Origin: JBCDJI01 sp964351865
Lineage (GTDB): Bacteria; Verrucomicrobiota; Verrucomicrobiia; Methylacidiphilales; JBCBYL01
Direction: 5' to 3'
DNA: 64,000 nucleotides
NCBI GenBank assembly: GCA_964351865.1
Contig: CAYGPJ010000018.1
Coordinates: 11,216 to 75,215, forward strand
This document shows positions 46,339 to 54,425 of this stretch, one piece after another. Both the position numbers and the translations under genes were made by a program. The notes beneath the pieces were generated by a model, which did no database searches, was not told where the DNA came from, and was given only the letters and a program-made list of their open reading frames with translations. The number at the start of each line of letters is the position of its first letter. Within the stretch, counting starts at the first letter, position 1.

Positions 46339-46884
46339 CTACCTCAAACTAACTGGTGGTTGAAGAATTTCTTTGGTCACCATCGCCTGTCTGAGTGAGG
46401 CCCGGTTGTTGAGCATCTCATGCAGACTGATCGCCGTCTTGGACCGGTGCGGTCCCGAGGTGGAATCGGTATACCTTTGTGAATTCGATATCGGAACTTG
46501 CGACTTGGCTTTGATATCATCCAGCAGTTGTTGCTTCTCTTTCAGTTTTTTTCTTTGTCGCTCAAACAGGGTCACATGGGCCGGTGTTTCCGGTGCCTGG
46601 TAGGCTGGAACGGGCGGCGGGGTCGCTGTTCTTTTTTCGACTACTGGAGGTCGTTCAGGTGGAGCGGCCGGTTGACCTAATGCTTCCATTAAATCATCCC
46701 ATGAGGGCTCAGAACTCTGTTCCTGTCGGTCATTTTCACGCCGGCTATCGGGCGAAAATGGTTGAGGCGGCAGGTTCGGAGGGGTGTCTGGGCGCTCATC
46801 TGCATCGCCCTTGCGGGAGCTGAGCCATTGTACAATGACACTCCCGATAATGAGCAGTGGAAAGATAAGGTCGCCGAGGTCCAT
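46339..46884 (-). CDS. small membrane-anchored protein of unknown function
   Basis: 181 residues. It has an N-terminal membrane helix (LIFPLLIIGSVIVQWL), a charged and Pro-rich low-complexity stretch (residues 25-105), a short helical segment (HVTLFERQRKKLKEKQQLLDDI) and a C-terminal part with LHEMLNNRASLRQAMVTKEIL. That last segment (RASLRQAMVTKEILQPP) recalls a C-terminal tail seen in small proteins near flotillin genes in related bacteria, but I cannot name the family. It sits between floA and aguB. Confidence 0.6.
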   Translation of the reverse strand: MDLGDLIFPLLIIGSVIVQWLSSRKGDADERPDTPPNLPPQPFSPDSRRENDRQEQSSEPSWDDLMEALGQPAAPPERPPVVEKRTATPPPVPAYQAPETPAHVTLFERQRKKLKEKQQLLDDIKAKSQVPISNSQRYTDSTSGPHRSKTAISLHEMLNNRASLRQAMVTKEILQPPVSLR

Positions 46885-46928
46885 ATTTACGTAGTATTAA
46901 TGGTTCAATGATTTAATGGCTTCTGAGA

Positions 46929-47975
46929 TTAGATTCTGTCTTGAGAGGATGATCCGTCGGAAGCGTTACCTTTATTGTCGGCATCACCAGCAATAGAGGT
47001 GCGCATTTCGGTGTCAGCTTCTACATTACGAATTTTCATGTAATCCATCACTCCCAGATTACCGTTACGGAATGCTTCCGCCATGGCGAGAGGAACCTGA
47101 GCTTCCGCTTCCACCACTTTAGCCTGCATTTCCTGCACGCGTGCTTTCATTTCCTGTTCAGTTGCTACCGCAGCAGCACGACGCACTTCGGCTTTGGCCT
47201 GCGCAATCTGCTTGTCCGCTTCTGCCTGATCGGTCTGCAGGCGGGCTCCGATGTTTTCTCCGACATCTACATCGGCGATGTCAATGGATAGAATTTCAAA
47301 GGCGGTTCCTGAATCCAAGCCGCGTTCGAGCACGTTCTTGGAAATTTTGTCCGGGTTTTCGAGCACATCTTTATAGGTATTGGCAGAACCGATGGTAGTG
47401 ACGATGCCTTCACCGACACGGGCAATAATGGTTTCTTCCATGGCACCACCGACGAAACGTTCCAGATTCGTACGAACCGTGACGCGGGCGCGGGCTTTGA
47501 CACCAATTCCGTCTTTAGCTACCGCATCGATGGAGCTTCTACCGCTGTCTGCACTCGGGCAATCAATCACCTTCGGGTTGACGCTGGTGCGCACTGCTTC
47601 GTAAACCGTTTTACTCGTACCGGCAGTCGCCAGATCAATCGCACAGGCCTGGTCGAAATCGATCGAGATTTTGGCTTTATCAGCAGCGATCAGAGCACGG
47701 ACGACCTCCAGCACGTTGCCACCGGAAAGATAATGGGCTTCGAGTTGTGCCACCGACAGCTCGATACCGGCCTTGACGGCCGTGATGCGTGCGTTGACGA
47801 TCAGCTGGCGAGGGACTTTACGTAGAAACATCCCGAGCAGGTCACCGAAGACCGTGACGGAAGCGCCGGAGGTTTTAGCCTGAATCCAGAGCTTGGCAAA
47901 GCTCATGAAGATAACGGCAAAGATGAGCAGCGCGATGGCTGCGACAAATATGAAGGCAGTGAATATTAGTGACAT
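46929..47975 (-). CDS. floA: flotillin-like protein FloA
   Basis: Membrane-domain scaffold protein, 348 residues. An N-terminal helix (FVAAIALLIFAVIFMSFAKLWIQA, in parts) is followed by the FloA/YqfA pattern LLGMFLRKVPRQLIVNARITAVKAG, VVRALIAADKA, GIGVKARARVTVRTN, VGEGIVTTIGS and LDSGTAFEILSIDIADVDVGENIGA (in parts). A helical region (QAEADKQIAQAKAEVRRAAA) follows. It is adjacent to two NfeD-type genes, the usual bacterial flotillin partnership. Confidence 0.95.
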   Translation of the reverse strand: MSLIFTAFIFVAAIALLIFAVIFMSFAKLWIQAKTSGASVTVFGDLLGMFLRKVPRQLIVNARITAVKAGIELSVAQLEAHYLSGGNVLEVVRALIAADKAKISIDFDQACAIDLATAGTSKTVYEAVRTSVNPKVIDCPSADSGRSSIDAVAKDGIGVKARARVTVRTNLERFVGGAMEETIIARVGEGIVTTIGSANTYKDVLENPDKISKNVLERGLDSGTAFEILSIDIADVDVGENIGARLQTDQAEADKQIAQAKAEVRRAAAVATEQEMKARVQEMQAKVVEAEAQVPLAMAEAFRNGNLGVMDYMKIRNVEADTEMRTSIAGDADNKGNASDGSSSQDRI

Positions 47976-48022
47976 AGGTTTATAGGGTTGGGTTTAGTTT
48001 AATGATGATTTTAAGGTTAAAA

Positions 48023-48502
48023 TTAATTGGATTCAACTTCTCGAACAATAATGTGCGATCCGTCCATTTTGACGACCATAACTTCTTTTCCGGATTCTAC
48101 CATCTTTCCTTCGGTTAAAACATCGTAACGTTTGTCGTTAATCCGTGCCGTGCCGGAAGGACGCAGGGGAGTAACCGTGGTGCCGGTCGCTCCGGTTAAA
48201 TCAGTGGTGCCTGGTTTGGTGTCAGACGATTCAGCGGAGGGCAGTTTATCTTTAAGCACCAGTGCGCTGCCCATCGGGGAGTCGAAAAAATACCGGAACC
48301 AGATCACGGTCAGCACCACGCCGGAAAACAGCTCCGCCACCAGGATCATGATCGCGGTCGAGGTTTCAAATTGGAAGAAACCCATCACGGCGGCGGCCAG
48401 CAGGCAGATCGCGCCAATGACACCCAGAATACCGCCAGGAACCACAAATTCGGCTAGAATCAGCAAATAACCGGCAATGAGGAGGCCAATAAGTATCGTC
48501 AT
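48023..48502 (-). CDS. NfeD-like membrane protein with C-terminal OB fold
   Basis: 159 residues: four membrane helices in the first 90 residues (ILIGLLIAGYLLILAEFVVPGG, FLAVIGAICLLAAAVMGFF-like stretch) and an NfeD OB domain (GATGTTVTPLRPSGTARINDKRYDVLTEG, in parts). It overlaps the larger NfeD protease gene by 4 bases and precedes floA, so the three form one module. Confidence 0.88.
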   Translation of the reverse strand: MTILIGLLIAGYLLILAEFVVPGGILGVIGAICLLAAAVMGFFQFETSTAIMILVAELFSGVVLTVIWFRYFFDSPMGSALVLKDKLPSAESSDTKPGTTDLTGATGTTVTPLRPSGTARINDKRYDVLTEGKMVESGKEVMVVKMDGSHIIVREVESN

Positions 48503-49926
48503 GTTTTTTCTACTAGAGCTTGTGACCCACGAAAGTCGATCACTTTGATTGAGGTGCCTTTGTCGATATATCCGCCTTCGGTAAACGCATCAATGGGGTT
48601 GCCGTTGATTTCGATTTTTCCGCCGGGGTGGAGGGGGGTCATCGCGATCCCCTGCGCTCCGATTTCTGCTGGATGTGCCTTAGTGCTCTGAGTGGCGGCT
48701 TGATCCGGCAATGAGGTCTGCAGCACGAGATGTTGGAATGCTCTGGTTTTGGGGAGGAAGTAGATGGAGGCATAGACTCCCAGGATGACCAGCAGCATCG
48801 CTTTACCAAAGGTGAAGGCCGGCTCATGGAGAGATGCCAGTGTAGGGACAAATCCATCCGACGGGTAAATGTCGGCCATGGCAAAGAGCAGGGACGTTCC
48901 CACTAGAATTAACCCCAGAAAGCCAGAAACGATCGTGCCGGGGACGAGAAAAATCTCAATGCCGATCAAAACGACGCCAATCAACATAAAGAACATATAC
49001 TCGTGGCCGGAGAGGCCGGCGATATAGTGGCCGAAGAAGAACAGCAGTGCAAAAACGATTGCCAGTCCCCCGAAGAGTCCGAATCCGGGGGTCTTAAATT
49101 CGATGTAGCCCAACAAGAGGGCACCAGCAATGAAGACACTCGAGAGGGAGACGATGAAGCTGGCAATTTGTTCCATCCCGGTCGGTTCGATGACCACCGT
49201 GGTTTCCGGCGACCCACCTATCTGCTGAATCAGATCTTCCAGCGTGGCTACCGTGCCGTCACTTAAGAGCGGCTCTGTGCTGTTGCCGTATATTTTTGAG
49301 GCTTCATTGCTGGTCAGGGTAAGTATTTTCCCTTCGGCAACGACCACCTCATCATCAATCTTCAAGCCTTGATCGCGATCAATCATGGCATCGAAAACAA
49401 CCGGGTTGTGGCCATGCAGCTCAGCATTCGCACGCACCAGGGCTTTCAGGGCAGACTGGATTTTTTCTTCGTAACTTTCGCCCATTTCCTGCGCCCCGCC
49501 GCCGGGTGCCATCATGACTGGAGTCGCCGCACCGATGACGGATCCGGGGGCCATGTAGATGTGGCGGGTTGCTGAAGAAATAAAGGCTCCGGCGGATATG
49601 GCTTTGGTATCAATGTAAGTGTAGGTCTCCGCTTGAGGTTCAAATTTGCGTAAAATATCGGTGATATCCTGAGTGATCTTCACCTGACCACCATAGGTGT
49701 CCATGTGCAGGATCAGCGCATCCGCATCATTTTCCAGCGCCGCTTTCACGCCACGCCGGATGACATAGATAATCGATGCGTCAATGTCAGCCCGCACTGG
49801 AACCACATAGACTTTTTTGGCAGCACTGACCGGCGCTTCAGTCACCTCCTGAGCACGCAAAGGGCACCACTCCACGATGGATGTGAAAATCAGGCCAGCC
49901 AGAAATAGTCGTCGCAGATGAGTCAT
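48499..49926 (-). CDS. NfeD1b-type membrane serine protease (ClpP-class)
   Basis: About 475 residues from the ATG at 49926, which directly precedes the signal peptide (LRRLFLAGLIFTSIVEWCPLRAQ). An in-frame ATG at 49977 would add 17. The N-terminal ClpP-like domain has LILHMDTYGGQV, the nucleophile region TKAISAGAFISSATRHIYMAPGSVIGAATPV (in parts) and a Lys in ILTLTSNEA. Four to five helices follow, then a C-terminal OB fold (GIAMTPLHPGGKIEINGNPIDAFTEGGYI, in parts). It is the long NfeD partner of FloA. Confidence 0.9.
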   Translation of the reverse strand: MTHLRRLFLAGLIFTSIVEWCPLRAQEVTEAPVSAAKKVYVVPVRADIDASIIYVIRRGVKAALENDADALILHMDTYGGQVKITQDITDILRKFEPQAETYTYIDTKAISAGAFISSATRHIYMAPGSVIGAATPVMMAPGGGAQEMGESYEEKIQSALKALVRANAELHGHNPVVFDAMIDRDQGLKIDDEVVVAEGKILTLTSNEASKIYGNSTEPLLSDGTVATLEDLIQQIGGSPETTVVIEPTGMEQIASFIVSLSSVFIAGALLLGYIEFKTPGFGLFGGLAIVFALLFFFGHYIAGLSGHEYMFFMLIGVVLIGIEIFLVPGTIVSGFLGLILVGTSLLFAMADIYPSDGFVPTLASLHEPAFTFGKAMLLVILGVYASIYFLPKTRAFQHLVLQTSLPDQAATQSTKAHPAEIGAQGIAMTPLHPGGKIEINGNPIDAFTEGGYIDKGTSIKVIDFRGSQALVEKT

Positions 49927-49970
49927 GCAACCATGAATATAAGCAGGGTTTTGAAGGAAGGCAACAGACA

Positions 49971-49992
49971 TGCGCACAGAAGGATTCGAACC
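49971..49992 (-). repeat. partial duplicate of the tRNA-Val 3' end
   Basis: The 22 bases TGCGCACAGAAGGATTCGAACC at 49971-49992 recur exactly at 50090-50111, where they form the 3' end (acceptor strand and T arm) of tRNA-Val. The copy diverges after this point. It lies 119 bases beyond the tRNA, on the side of its 3' end. Confidence 0.8.
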
Positions 49993-50089
49993 CCGAAAGC
50001 GTTTTCCCTCACCTAGGTTCGGCGGGGTTCGATGTTAAGGTTGTTTGCGACTGGTAAGAAGGCCACGACCAATGAGTAAAAAGAAACTA

Positions 50090-50161
50090 TGCGCACAGAA
50101 GGATTCGAACCTCCGACCGATCGGGTGTAAACCGATAGCTCTACCGCTGAGCTATGTGCGC
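50090..50161 (-). tRNA. tRNA-Val (anticodon TAC)
   Basis: On the reverse strand the acceptor stem GCGCACA (50161-50155) pairs with TGTGCGC (50097-50091). The D arm is AGCTCAGCGGTAGAGCT, the anticodon loop is TTTACAC with anticodon TAC, and the T arm has GGTTCGAATCC. The discriminator is A. No CCA is encoded. Confidence 0.93.
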
Positions 50162-50295
50162 GTCGTGTGAGCCGAGGAATATATCGGAACCCGCTCCACG
50201 GTTCTAGGAAAAAATGCTCAAAACCGGAAAATTTTTCCCGAGGCGAAAGGGGGCTGATAGTTGCTCCATCGCTACAGCTTCGCTCCTTCACAGAC

Positions 50296-50550
50296 TTAAT
50301 AGTGGTAGCGGCATTGGTGAAATATGATGAAGGATTTGTCGATCTGGTAAACGAGCCGGTGTTCTTGAGTGATTCGGCGCGACCAGCAACCAGAAAAGAG
50401 GTATTTCAGCGGTTCCGGTTTTCCTATTCCATTTTGAGGATTTTTGAGCGTAGCTTCGATCAGCGTCAAAATTTTGAGGGCAATTTTCTTATCTTTTTTG
50501 ACCCACCAGGCCAAATCCTCACGAAATTCTTTTTCGAAAACTGCCTGCAT
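50296..50550 (-). CDS. yoeB: YoeB-family toxin (Txe/YoeB mRNA interferase)
   Basis: An 84-residue RelE-fold toxin expected to cut mRNA on the ribosome. It shows the YoeB pattern EDLAWWVKKDKKIALKILTLIEA, GIGKPEPLKYLFSGCWSRRITQEHRLVYQI (in parts) and the C-terminal CRYHY with the catalytic His-Tyr end. It overlaps the antitoxin by one base and is transcribed after it, as is usual for yefM-yoeB. Confidence 0.93.
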   Translation of the reverse strand: MQAVFEKEFREDLAWWVKKDKKIALKILTLIEATLKNPQNGIGKPEPLKYLFSGCWSRRITQEHRLVYQIDKSFIIFHQCRYHY

Positions 50551-50819
50551 TAGAGCGGCAGGCTTTGTTTTAACTGTTCAATCGTTTCCGGCTTTCTCTT
50601 CCTTTTTGACGACCGTTCGAGGCTAGCTATCAGACGGGCGGCATTTTTCGGGCTGCGCATTAAATGAGCTGTTTCCATGATGCCTCTAAGTTCCGCAGCA
50701 GGAATCATCGCTATATCTTCGTGGCCGCGACGTGAGATGATCAGTGCTTCGCGAGAGGACTCCACCTCGTCCCATTTTGTGGCAAAGTTTTCACGGGTTT
50801 CCGAATAGGTGCTGGTCAT
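50550..50819 (-). CDS. yefM: YefM/Phd-family antitoxin
   Basis: An 89-residue partner of the YoeB toxin. The N-terminal Phd/YefM fold is seen in YSETRENFATKWDEVESSREALIISRRGHEDIAMIPAAEL (in parts). The disordered, basic C-terminus (SSKRKRKPETIEQLKQSLPL) is the toxin-binding part. YefM antitoxins also repress their own operon. Lies 130 bases before the next reverse-strand gene. Confidence 0.92.
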   Translation of the reverse strand: MTSTYSETRENFATKWDEVESSREALIISRRGHEDIAMIPAAELRGIMETAHLMRSPKNAARLIASLERSSKRKRKPETIEQLKQSLPL

Positions 50820-50899
50820 GGTAAAACATTAACCTGTCCAGAGTTATTGGACAAGTTACTTTTCAGCTCTCAAAATGGATTATCGGTTCAATCGCGAGC

Positions 50900-51418
50900 T
50901 TATGAGAGCCTAATGTCATTAAAGATTTTAGAAATTTCAGACTCTGGTCCGAAGATTAACAGTTGTACGAATTCATATTGAGTCATATCAATCATATCTT
51001 TTACCACTAATTGTGATTTTTTTGAATTTGGGACCAAGAGTTTCGCTTTGACTCTGCCCGGAAATCTATCTCCATTTTCGGAAAAGCCGGCAGGTTGACC
51101 GCTAATAATTTGAATACACAATCTAATCTGTGGCAATGCATCTGACCATTTCTCATATGCATTTTTTGTGTCGTAAAGTGTGTCTCCGGCTGAAAATGAA
51201 AAATCCGCACCTTGAGTCCATACCCAATAAGATTTCTTGTTATTTTTCTTCTCAGTATAACGAATGTCTAAAGCATCGTTGAAAAATTCTGGCAGGCACA
51301 TGAACCAATCTGAGGTTGATTTGGCATCATGTGGACGCAGCAATTCAATCTTACGCTTAATATTTATTTGACTCCTAGTTAGATCCTCGAAAAGTTTTTT
51401 TGTCTCAGATAAATTCAT
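50900..51418 (-). CDS. protein of unknown function
   Basis: 172 residues with no recognised domain, signal peptide or membrane helix. It contains many aromatic residues (SDWFMCLPEFFNDALDIRY, KKSYWVWTQGADFSFSAGD) and a short acidic C-terminus. The base composition is AT-rich against its neighbours. It follows the SWIM-motif gene by 7 bases, so the two are probably one transcript. Confidence 0.6.
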   Translation of the reverse strand: MNLSETKKLFEDLTRSQINIKRKIELLRPHDAKSTSDWFMCLPEFFNDALDIRYTEKKNNKKSYWVWTQGADFSFSAGDTLYDTKNAYEKWSDALPQIRLCIQIISGQPAGFSENGDRFPGRVKAKLLVPNSKKSQLVVKDMIDMTQYEFVQLLIFGPESEISKIFNDIRLS

Positions 51419-51425
51419 AAAAGTA

Positions 51426-51773
51426 TTAGGTTTTCATTAAAGCTTTAGATAGGGACTTTTTAGCAATTCTTAGCGCATTTTTAAGTTCCTGCGATTTTGT
51501 TTCTAAAGTAGAGATCTCATTCAGTAATACTTCTATATCAGAGTTGGGAACCCATGATTGTATTATTTTTACATCGTCTATATTGTCACTTATTAGCTGA
51601 GATGTGTCACCCTTAAGAATTTGCATTCGATGCTTACAATTCTGTCCGCTTTGTCCTGCTTTGCATGTGCAAAATGCCGAAAAGGTAGACTGCTGAATTT
51701 TGATAAACTCAACTTTATAGGGTTCAGGTGATGATCCTTGGATTTTAAATTTCAACGATTCCATATCATTCAT
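51426..51773 (-). CDS. small SWIM zinc-finger-like protein
   Basis: 115 residues. The segment FCTCKAGQSGQNCKH (about residues 34-48) has the CxC...CxH spacing of a SWIM zinc finger. A predicted coiled helix follows at the C-terminus (VLLNEISTLETKSQELKNAL). The SWIM motif binds DNA or proteins, but no other domain is present, so the role is open. It is AT-rich and ends one base inside larB. Confidence 0.62.
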   Translation of the reverse strand: MNDMESLKFKIQGSSPEPYKVEFIKIQQSTFSAFCTCKAGQSGQNCKHRMQILKGDTSQLISDNIDDVKIIQSWVPNSDIEVLLNEISTLETKSQELKNALRIAKKSLSKALMKT

Positions 51774-52459
51774 TATTTTAGCATTCGCGTGATCTGGGTG
51801 GCGGCGTAGGCGGCACCAAAACCATTATCAATGTTCACGACCGTAATCCCGGAACTACAGGAGGTGAGCATGCCACAGAGGGCGGTGAGGCCCTGCATGT
51901 TGGCTCCGTAGCCGATACTGGTAGGCACGGCGATGACGGGTTTATCGACCAGGCCGCCGATGACGCTGGGCAGGGCTCCTTCCATACCGGCGACCGCCAG
52001 AATGACATCGGCCTGGCGAATCTGTTCTACTCGACCTAATAAGCGGTGCAACCCGGCCACCCCGACATCATAGATACGTTCGACGTCATTTCCGAAGAAA
52101 TCGGCTGTAATGGCGGCCTCTTCGGCTACCGGTAGATCGGAGGTGCCTGCCGCGCAGACCACGACTTTAGTCTTCATCCGTGGGAGTTTCCCGAAAGTGA
52201 AAATACGCGCTTCAAGGTGATACTTGCCCTTGGGAAAGGCTTTCTGCAGTGCTTTCCCGGCTTGCGGGCTGAGACGGGTGGCTAATACAGGCTCGCCACT
52301 TTCATTCAGCACGCGGGAGATTTTGACGATCTGTGCCGGAGTTTTTCCCTGACCGAAAATGACTTCCGGCATGCCACAACGTTCGCGACGTTGCAGGTCC
52401 ACTTTAGCAAAATCCAGATCCACGATCAGCGGTGAGGAGGCTTTCCCTTTTTTCTTCAT
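51773..52459 (-). CDS. larB: nickel pincer cofactor biosynthesis protein LarB
   Basis: 228 residues with an AIR-carboxylase-like (PurE-type) C-terminal domain. LarB carboxylates nicotinic acid adenine dinucleotide and hydrolyses it in making the Ni-pincer cofactor. Family blocks are MPEVIFGQGKTPAQIVKI, VVCAAGTSDLPVAEEAAITADFFGNDVERIYDVGVAGLHRLL (in parts), VAGMEGALPSVIGGLVDKPVIAVPTSIGYGAN (in parts) and NIDNGFGAAYAA. No larC or larE is in the window, so the rest of the pathway, if present, is elsewhere. Confidence 0.93.
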   Translation of the reverse strand: MKKKGKASSPLIVDLDFAKVDLQRRERCGMPEVIFGQGKTPAQIVKISRVLNESGEPVLATRLSPQAGKALQKAFPKGKYHLEARIFTFGKLPRMKTKVVVCAAGTSDLPVAEEAAITADFFGNDVERIYDVGVAGLHRLLGRVEQIRQADVILAVAGMEGALPSVIGGLVDKPVIAVPTSIGYGANMQGLTALCGMLTSCSSGITVVNIDNGFGAAYAATQITRMLK

Positions 52460-52490
52460 CGCGAAAAGCTAGCACGTTTTATCAGAGAAT

Positions 52491-52576
52491 GGTAGTGCGT
52501 CTTGTCCTCAAGGCGCTTTCTGGGCTTAATAGCTAAAAACTCGGGAACCAGCGCCTTGAGGACAAGACGCACTACC
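52491..52576. repeat. MITE-like element with perfect 27-bp terminal inverted repeats, family A copy 3
   Basis: An 86-base element in the gap between larB and glyS. Bases 52491-52517 (starting GGTAGTGCGTCTTGTCC) are the exact reverse complement of 52550-52576 (ending GGACAAGACGCACTACC). The 32-base centre contains TCGGGAACC, similar to the GGTTCCCG in the copies at 44194 and 56844. It is too short to code for anything. Confidence 0.85.
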
Positions 52577-52601
52577 TTGGTACCACGATGAAGGCAACGC
52601 C

Positions 52602-54173
52602 TTACACCAATTCCGGCAGTAACTTACCGAGCAATTCGTTGATAGCCACGCGTTCCTGTTTCATGCTGTCGCGATGACGCAGCGTCACGGTATCGGTTGC
52701 TCCCGCAGCCTGACCTTCTCCGTTGTTGACGCCTTCGAGGGTTTCGAAGTCGATGGTCAGGCAGAATGGGGTGCCGACTTCATCCTGACGGCGATAACGG
52801 CGTCCGATGGCTCCGGATTCATCGTAGAAAACATTCATGTGCGGCCGCAGCAGGGCTTCCACCTCGCGGGCTTTGGCGACCAGTTCCGGCTTGTTTTTCA
52901 GCAACGGGAAAATGCCGACTTTAATCGGAGCCATGGCAGGGCTGAATCGCAGCACGGTGCGGACCTCTTCTTTGCCTTTTTCATCAGTGATGGTTTCTTC
53001 GTCGTAGGCCTCACAGAGGACCGCCAGCACGGTGCGATCCACGCCGGCACTCGGCTCGACCACATGCGGAATGTATCGCTCTTTGGTTTCTTCGTCGAAA
53101 TATTCCAATGGTTTACCCGAGGCTTTCTGGTGTTTGGTCAGATCGTAGTCGGTGCGGTAGGCAATGCCTTCCAGTTCCTGAATTCCGAAAGGGAACTCGT
53201 ATTCGAGATCGTAGGTGCCGCCACTATAGTGAGCACGATCCGCTTCCGGCACATCGAGCACATGGATCTTGCTGCGGGGAATACCGATACTTTCGTACCA
53301 GCTCAGTCGTTCTTCCAGCCATTTATCCAGCCAGACCTTACCTTCTCCCGGCGGGATGAAGAATTCGACTTCCATCTGTTCGAATTCACGCGAGCGGAAA
53401 ATGAAGTTGCGTGGGTTAATCTCGTTGCGGAAGGCTTTACCGATCTGGGCAATTCCGAACGGAAGCTTCTGGCGCGAGACTTCCAGGACGTTTTTAAATT
53501 GCACAAAGATCGCCTGAGCAGTTTCCGGACGCAGGTAGGTAATATTTTTCTCATCTTCGACCGGACCGACGTAAGTCTTGAACATCAGGTTGAAGGCACG
53601 TGGTTCCCCCAGCTTGGCTCCGTTTTCGGGATTGAATCCAGTGGAGTTTTCGATGGTCTCGGTGGTTTCTCCCTGCAGGGTGATGCTTTCGGTCGATGCA
53701 GGCCCGCTGAGGCGGTTGCGATAGAAGAGCGTGGCAGCTTTTTTACCTTTCTTTTCAGAACCACCTTCGGCAACCAGCACCGTAAAGGGTTCTGAGATTG
53801 TGGTGCCGGATTCATCGGTAACGGCACCGGTAAAGGAATAAGCCGTGCCGCTTTGCGCCGGGATTTGATCGGCGCGCATCCGTTTGTTACTGAGTGGGCA
53901 TTCCACCATCGGGTCGCTGAAGGTCTCTTCATGGCCGGAAGCTTTCCAGACGGCGCGGTTCATCAGGATGGAGCCGTCCATACCCACGATGTCATCGCGC
54001 AACTGAGTCATGGTGCGCCACCAGTGGTTTTTCACGTTGCGCTTGAGATCGGCACCCAGTGGACCAAAATCCCAGCAGCCGTTCAGGCCACCGTAGATTT
54101 CAGAGGATTGAAAGATAAAGCCGCGTCTTTTACAGAGCGCGGTGATTTTTTCCATTTTGCTTTCGTCAGACAT
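52602..54173 (-). CDS. glyS: glycyl-tRNA synthetase (class II, homodimeric type)
   Basis: 523-residue GlyRS of the bacterial/archaeal homodimer type (often called glyQS). Motifs are CKRRGFIFQSSEIYGGLNGCWDFGPLG (in parts), FNLMFKTYVGPVEDEKNITYLRPETAQAIFVQFKNV (in parts, motif 2 region), GIAQIGKAFRNEINPRNFIFRSREFEQMEVEFF (in parts) and PHVVEPSAGVDRTVLAVLCEAY (motif 3). The C-terminal anticodon-binding domain has APIKVGIFPLL and RYRRQDEVGTPFCLTIDFETL. An insertion around residues 95-190, with unrelated Thr/Glu-rich sequence, lies between motifs 1 and 2. Confidence 0.95.
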   Translation of the reverse strand: MSDESKMEKITALCKRRGFIFQSSEIYGGLNGCWDFGPLGADLKRNVKNHWWRTMTQLRDDIVGMDGSILMNRAVWKASGHEETFSDPMVECPLSNKRMRADQIPAQSGTAYSFTGAVTDESGTTISEPFTVLVAEGGSEKKGKKAATLFYRNRLSGPASTESITLQGETTETIENSTGFNPENGAKLGEPRAFNLMFKTYVGPVEDEKNITYLRPETAQAIFVQFKNVLEVSRQKLPFGIAQIGKAFRNEINPRNFIFRSREFEQMEVEFFIPPGEGKVWLDKWLEERLSWYESIGIPRSKIHVLDVPEADRAHYSGGTYDLEYEFPFGIQELEGIAYRTDYDLTKHQKASGKPLEYFDEETKERYIPHVVEPSAGVDRTVLAVLCEAYDEETITDEKGKEEVRTVLRFSPAMAPIKVGIFPLLKNKPELVAKAREVEALLRPHMNVFYDESGAIGRRYRRQDEVGTPFCLTIDFETLEGVNNGEGQAAGATDTVTLRHRDSMKQERVAINELLGKLLPELV

Positions 54174-54425
54174 AATCAGGGCAGGCAGGCTAAACTCTCA
54201 GCTTGCGACTGCAAACTCAAATTCGCATAGAATGCCGTATTGAGTAAAAATAGTTATGAGTGCCTTTCGCGATCCTGAAAACTGTCGGAACAAAGGTGCT
54301 ACCCAGTCAGGATGTCGGTAGATGCCCTGAAGCGGGAAGGGGTAATGGGTAACGGGAAAAACAGTTTCCAGATGAGATAAATCCGTGTTGCATGTCTGGA
54401 AGGTATTCTTAGGTAAAGCTTACAA

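Noticed and set aside
52674..53795. Long forward-strand open frame of 373 codons
   Set aside because: It lies wholly antisense to glyS, whose reverse-strand protein has all the family motifs. The forward product has no recognisable domain.
54174..54425. Gene or regulatory element in the gap between glyS and the AsmA-like gene
   Set aside because: No frame with a usable start, no tRNA and no clear hairpin or repeat was found. Divergent promoters probably lie here but none can be identified.
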